Positions 58,803 to 64,000 of a stretch of 64,000 nt of DNA are shown piece by piece. Origin of the DNA: Trichuris trichiura (taxonomy: Eukaryota; Nematoda; Enoplea; Trichinellida; Trichuridae); NCBI GenBank assembly GCA_037903355.1, contig JBAJFE010000034.1:558001-622000 (forward strand). The letters run 5' to 3'. The notes under the pieces were generated by a model. The model had not been told where the DNA came from. It saw only the letters and a list, made by a program, of their open reading frames with translations, and did no database searches. A program made the position numbers and the translations under genes. Position 1 is the stretch's first letter, and the number at the start of each line of letters is the position of its first letter.

Positions 58803-59171
58803 CGGGAATTAGATCGCTACCGGATATATACATAGCGAACTACTACGCTTTTACGAAGTGAATTCTGACGATGTCTCGTTGCCTCCTTGTTCACTTCTCA
58901 GATGCGGTTTAACGGTTGTCAGAGTTTTTCGAAGTCAGCTATTTCAAGTAACAAGAATCGTACTTCCTTCATTGTAATACCGCCAGAGCAAATTCTTGTA
59001 AGCTGTTTCCTTACGTTTGTTTGTCGGATGTTGAAGAATCGAATGCAAAGTAGGAGTGGCAGAGACAAGCGCTATTGTATTCCTTTAGATCAGACGGGAA
59101 TTCGTGTTGCGAAACTAAGCTGACTATCAACTTGTTTTTTCAGGCGTAGAGACACTTTGAGAAACAATATA

Positions 59172-59748
59172 CAAGGTTTTCAAAAAGTTTCGAGCCTAAC
59201 ATACTTCCAGATAAGCTAGGAAAATGAAACGTCATGATTAAATGTAATGTCCTTTAACTTCAATGCACTTTTCACATCGAGATTTCAAATTCATTAGGGC
59301 ATTTAAAAAGTTTTCTTTTCACGCTAGGTAAAGTACTTTTAAACTGCCAATTGCAGCTCCTTCTCATTCCTGAATATCGTTCCTCGAAGGTGCTGCTTCA
59401 GATTACCGAATAAAAATAGTCGCTGGGGGCAAGATCTGGGCTATAGGGCGGGTGGAGAGATAGGAGAGAGCATCGTCCTTGTAAACTTCCAACAGTCGCC
59501 GGTGGATGTCATAGCTTAATATTCCTTCGTGGAACAAAAATTCGATGACAGTGCATTGCTGAAATCGTATGTCGCCGCGATTTTCCATAACTTGTCTTGG
59601 AAAAAAGCTCCTACAGTAGCTGAGAAACAGATATTCGCAGGTAACTTTTTACGCAGTCATGATAGACTTCGATTTAGATGATAATAGTAAAAAGGTTTCG
59701 AAACGCACAGAATACGTATGTTAGGGTTGAAACTTTTTGAAGTCCCTG
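59172..59748 (-). mobile_element. Internally deleted mariner (577 bp)
   Basis: Terminal repeats of about 35 bp (TTCAAAAAGTTTC..CCTAACATAC at both ends), with TA at 59170-59171 and 59749-59750. The minus strand encodes the start of a mariner transposase (ENRGDIRFQQ, EFLFHEGILSYDIHRR, VYKDDALSY), which then jumps to the end (YSPDLAPSDY-type block, then a frameshifted LKQHLRG-like tail). The catalytic middle is deleted. It belongs to a different mariner lineage from the copies at 33.7 and 46.0 kb. Confidence 0.85.
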
Positions 59749-60129
59749 TATAGTCGGCGCAAGCTTAGCTTTTCTCTGTGGAACAGGAGAGTTGTGCCGT
59801 GCTTGCTAAACTCTAAGCTACAGCAAAGAGAGAGAGAGAGTTACAGATTTTCGCTCCGGACAGCATTTGTGAGTTGGAGCGGACAAAGCATGCGTTCTCC
59901 GAAGAAGTAAAGAAAGGACGTAACATGTGACCAATGCCGGCCAAGCAGTACTGCTGCTAATTGCGTTTCTAGCGCCTATCTGGGCACCAGCCACGTCACG
60001 TATGCACTTTATGCAGCGGAACTATTCGGCTTCCCCCCCCCCCCTAATAAAGTTGCTTTTGAAAAGTTCTTGACTAGCATATCCGTAAATCACTACAATG
60101 ATCTTGTCGTATTACATTTCTTATAAAAT

Positions 60130-61335
60130 ATGCGATCCTATTCTTCAAATTTTTTAGCGACCCAGGAAACGCTAGGCGCGTCTCCTCAATCGCGCAATTC
60201 CGCAACTTTCTGCGTAGCGGATAATCGTTCCGCACCACCCGGTGCGACAGAGGTGGCTAGTAACACTTCTGCTCAAGTTAAGCCAGCAACGGAAGCTTGC
60301 GAAACGGTGACTTACGATGTGCCTTGGGACCATGTCAGCAGTAGTTTGGAGGTGGCTTCCGATGAAATTGTTTCACGTTTTGATGTTGCGCCAGAAGTTA
60401 GCAAAGTTGATCAACCGATAGTGAATGAAAACTACTCTGCCAGTGCAACGCGACGTCAGGAGATGGATATTTACGACGAACCTTGGGAGAAAGTCGTTAC
60501 TTACGGAGAGGCACCTGTTTACGGCAAGGAACCTGTTGAGTCCAATGGCTTCGCTTCTAAACGCAGAACGGTTACTAAAGCGATCTCTTTTCAACCGAAC
60601 AACATACTTAATCACGGGAAACCTCGGACACGCAGGAAAAAGTTCAATTCAGAGAGTCTAGTAACCGGTCAATCCGGTGTTGACGACCGTTCGCCGTCCG
60701 TCATCAACGCTGCTCTAAGGATGAGACACGGTTTGGGTATTAAACGTGCCATGCGGACCTACGCTGATTCTTACATCAGTCCGTCAGCTCCTCCGAGGAA
60801 TGAAAATGCTTTTCATCTAATCGTGGTAGACGACTCGCCCAGGCAGGATATAAGTTTTGAATCAGGAAGTATGTAGTTCTTATGCCATAGCTTGATTTGA
60901 ATCATGAATAATCCTTTGTTGATTGTAAGACTTGTTATTCATTTGCTTTCTGTTGTAGCCTCGGAAAGGGATTTCTCCAGCGGAAGCCCAGAGAACTACG
61001 GAAGCATCTTTTGCTTATCTATGGACAGTCCGTCAAAAGACAGCACAATTTTTGATTTATCGCAGGAATCAGTGCTTGTTGGCAATAATGCGGATAATGC
61101 AGCGATCAGTATTGCAAAGCAGAAAAGCTTGCACTCTATTCCGGAAGGTCACGTCAACGGCAGTACTTATAATTTTGAGAAAGAAAAGTATTTATTGAAA
61201 GACGAAGGGCATGTTGCTTTCTTTTCACATTTTCCCTTGAAGATGGTACCACGGGCGCATTACTCGACAACAGGCGGAGGAGCGTATGGCATATCAAAAG
61301 AATGGGGCGTTTTTGGTACGGCGCGCAGGCTCTGA
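60130..61335 (+). CDS. Disordered protein with two YDxPW motifs
   Basis: Exons 60130-60868 and 60959-61335 join in phase 1 (donor GTATGT, acceptor TGTTGTAG) to 371 residues. No folded domain is recognised and the composition suggests disorder. Two similar motifs, TYDVPWDHV (about residue 59) and IYDEPWEKV (about 114), look like tyrosine docking motifs of adaptor proteins such as the SHB/SHF group (YDxPW). Basic clusters (PRTRRKK around 167) and a conserved-looking MRHGLGIKRAMRTYADSYIS segment follow. The first in-frame ATG was used. The SH2 domain expected of SHB relatives was not found downstream, so function remains unknown. Confidence 0.6.
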
Positions 61336-64000
61336 TAATCGTGACGAGTACGCTTTAACAGTTAGGTTAGCTAGCAGCCGATTCTACCAAGTTATTCAGT
61401 TACAACTTTAGGGTCGGAACTGATATTATGCATATGAAGATCCAAAAAGACCCATTTGACAGGTGGATCATTGGTGCTTACAGTTTACCCTTTGTCAGTA
61501 TCAACGATATGGTAAAGTTCTACTCAGTGCAGAAGCTGCCGATTCAAGGAGTAAGACATGTTCGTTTATCATTCCCGGTAATGCCTTGAAATGCTTTCCG
61601 TCTCCGCTTAACTTGTTCTGCAACTGGCTGTTTAAACGTTAAGAGAACATACGGTTCTGTTTTACCCGAGTACTTGTTCGCTATGAATTTTCTTTCGTTG
61701 TTGTCGTCCTTCCCAAAACTTGCGCGTTGGTTGGATAGCTATTAAACGCTTGGGGAACCCCTCTCCTTCCTTCAGTCCATTGTCAGAAACACAACGTTCT
61801 TTGTACCTACGCTTCCTCGAACAAACTATGCGTACAGTCATCTCTAAAGTTACAAATTTTGCATCATAAAAAGGACGTAAATTTCAATAGGTAGAAACAA
61901 ATATTAATATGGTAGAGTACGAAAGCTTGCTTACCAATGGAAAGCCAAAGAAGGCTTATCTAACAGGCATAATTTATCATCAGCAAAGACAAAGAAGCTG
62001 AAGCTATATGTGGACCATGTAACCGTGCTTAAATGCGACTTAAAGCTTCTTGGTTCCACCGGAAATGTTAAAATGTCAAGTTAAAGTACTTTACTAGCAA
62101 GCAATAGTTGGCATCAGCTTATCAGCATGATAAGCAAACTGAAGTAAAAAACTGTCCCTTCGTTGGTAGGCCGTTAGCATTGTATAGACTTGTAAAAACA
62201 GCAAAGCGTTACTAAGGTTAGGAGACGTTAAGAGCATAACTGTTCTTAAAGGACATGTAAGTCCTTATGCAAAAGCATTATTTAAGCAAGCAGCCCGGTC
62301 TTAACGGAAATGAATTTTCCTATACGTCTTGTTAGTCCTTTCGAAATTATCCTGCTCCCGCATCAGCAGGTCAAGTAATGCCGGCTGACTGGTTACGCAA
62401 ATAATTTTAGTCAGCAAATGTTAGCAGCGACAGAATATGCAACAGAACCAGAAAGTGCGCTTTACGTAAGTCTACATGTACTCAATGAAGATAAGACACA
62501 TTACAAAGCAGTGGGAAATGCGAAACATGACAATCATTTTACCGTAAACTGCGGATATGTTTAATATGTTTGACCAGCCGGCGGCAGGCGCTGTTGCAGT
62601 AGTTCAGTTCTGCTTCAGAATTTCCTGTTGCGACTTAGCCCGTTAGCGATTGAGGCAAAGTGAAATGGCTGCCGTGGAGACCCGTTTACGGAAACAGAAT
62701 CGTACCAATACATTTGGGGTTCGTTGCCTTTGCTTTTCTGTTCGTTTTGTTTCTGTGCGCCAGTAGGTCAAGAAAATAATTCATGCGCTTCGAACTTATC
62801 TAGCTTTTCCCCGGCTCAATGAAAAATTATGAAAGCAGTTCAATTGACTTCCTTTTTGTAGTTCTTGTTTGCTGTTCTCATTTAATTGTATAAGGCGAGC
62901 TAAAAACATATCAAAGTTTACCACCGGCGAGTCTCCTGCGTGACTTCACGCTTACTGCTCTTGAAACACTTCCGCTACTGTCACCCTTCGACTACAAATT
63001 CATCGTAGCAGCTGACTATGTTTGCTCATATTTGCACCTTGTAATTCAGTTTTGCTTGCCTTAGATTTATTTAATCATTTTTGCGTGTAGTCGAATGGAA
63101 ATGCTTCTGTTTTAAAAAAAGCTTGTGGATAAATTGTTCTTTGCACCTTTTTTCATCTGTATTGAGTTTCGCGTTTTAGTTCAAACCTTTTCTAGGTTTG
63201 CGCATACGTATTAGCTGCTCTTGTAGGTGGGACGGGTTTCAGCTACCCGCATTGCTGTCATGTTGGTCTTATTTTGTTACTCAACTTTATTTTATTTCTT
63301 ATGGACGCTGGAAATTGCCGTTCCGAATTATCTCTTCCATATTTTCAACTGTCAACGCAGCTGTGTTCCGTTTCATTGAAAACGAATGGATTTCAAAGCC
63401 GGATGCGCGCCTAAGCAACTAAGCCAACTTTGTACGCCTGTTCGGTCGGTTTCCCCGTGGTTCAATTCTTTTTCTTTATTTTTAAACTGCTTTTGCAGAC
63501 TTGTACCTTTCCTCTAGAAAAGAGCGTGGCTTTCTTTTTTCTTTGTGCCTGCAAATCATTTAATGCATGGTACAAAAATTGGCAGGAAAAACTATAAGAA
63601 TGACGCTTTTCCGACACGCAATTGCATGCTGCAGTTTTGTTCAATGTCAGGAAGCAGAACATATTGAACATTGACCCTCCGAGCTAGCGCGCTTAAGAGA
63701 GGGGTTACTGTAACATAGATTAGGATTAGCTCCTATTGCCCAACGAGTAATTTGCTATTCGTACTTTGTACGGATTTCCGTACGGCGACACACGCTGCAC
63801 TGTCGTCAATTGAAAGTAAACTCAGTGGCGGCAGCGCAGCGAGAGAAGAAATGAAAATGCGAGCAGCAACAATAGCAAGGCATGCTCGTGCACAATTCTT
63901 GCTCTCCCCTGATATGGTGGATTCTATTGAATACGAGCAATTTAGTACCGTCTTGTTCCACCACTCAGCATGTCAAAAGGTGTCGCAGAAGTTGGTGTAT
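61336..64000. other. Intergenic, nothing recognised
   Basis: No RNA gene, repeat family member or supported coding exon was seen on either strand. Short frames at 63198-63422 and 63671-63462 look like chance. Confidence 0.4.

Overview
This is eukaryotic DNA, almost certainly from a nematode. It contains a single-domain major-sperm-protein (MSP) gene, many introns of about 45-65 bp with TTTTAG/TTTCAG acceptors, and short interstitial runs of TTAGGC, the nematode telomere unit. Gene style and transposon content would fit a clade I worm such as Trichuris or a relative, but the genus is an inference. All gene models were spliced by eye from conserved domains, reading phase and splice sites.

Layout. 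0-11 kb (minus): a gene for a single-pass membrane protein with an Ig-like segment (last four exons, 1.6-4.8 kb) and a separate secreted cysteine-containing protein (7.0-11.2 kb), with Tigger and hAT insertions among them. 16.5-27.7 kb (minus): a complete 19-exon cytosolic alanyl-tRNA synthetase whose long introns hold a 1.2-kb pogo/Tigger element and a 278-bp foldback carrying a hammerhead motif. 28-33 kb (plus): weak exon candidates, one resembling part of a nuclear-receptor ligand-binding domain. 33.7-37.7 kb: mariner, foldback and Tigger remains. 38.4-43.9 kb (minus): an 11-exon gene for a secreted protein with three tandem trypsin-fold domains, every one of which lacks all three catalytic residues. 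46-49.6 kb: mariner, Tigger with a nested insertion, and foldbacks. 50.4-51.4 kb (minus): an intronless gene with a C-terminal C2H2-like finger. 51.7-52.5 kb: a retroelement-like unit with hammerhead motifs in direct and inverted arrangement. 52.8-54.25 kb: a broken Tigger. 55.2-55.7 kb (minus): MSP. 58.5-59.75 kb: a foldback and an internally deleted mariner. 60.1-61.3 kb (plus): a disordered protein with two YDxPW motifs.

The most interesting signals are (1) a dispersed set of hammerhead-ribozyme motifs, sharing the CUGANGA / GAAAGCU core while stem I changes by paired substitutions between loci, embedded in small retroelement-like units with target-site duplications, and (2) the three-domain catalytically dead trypsin-like protein. 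The genes look like independent units; nothing suggests an operon.
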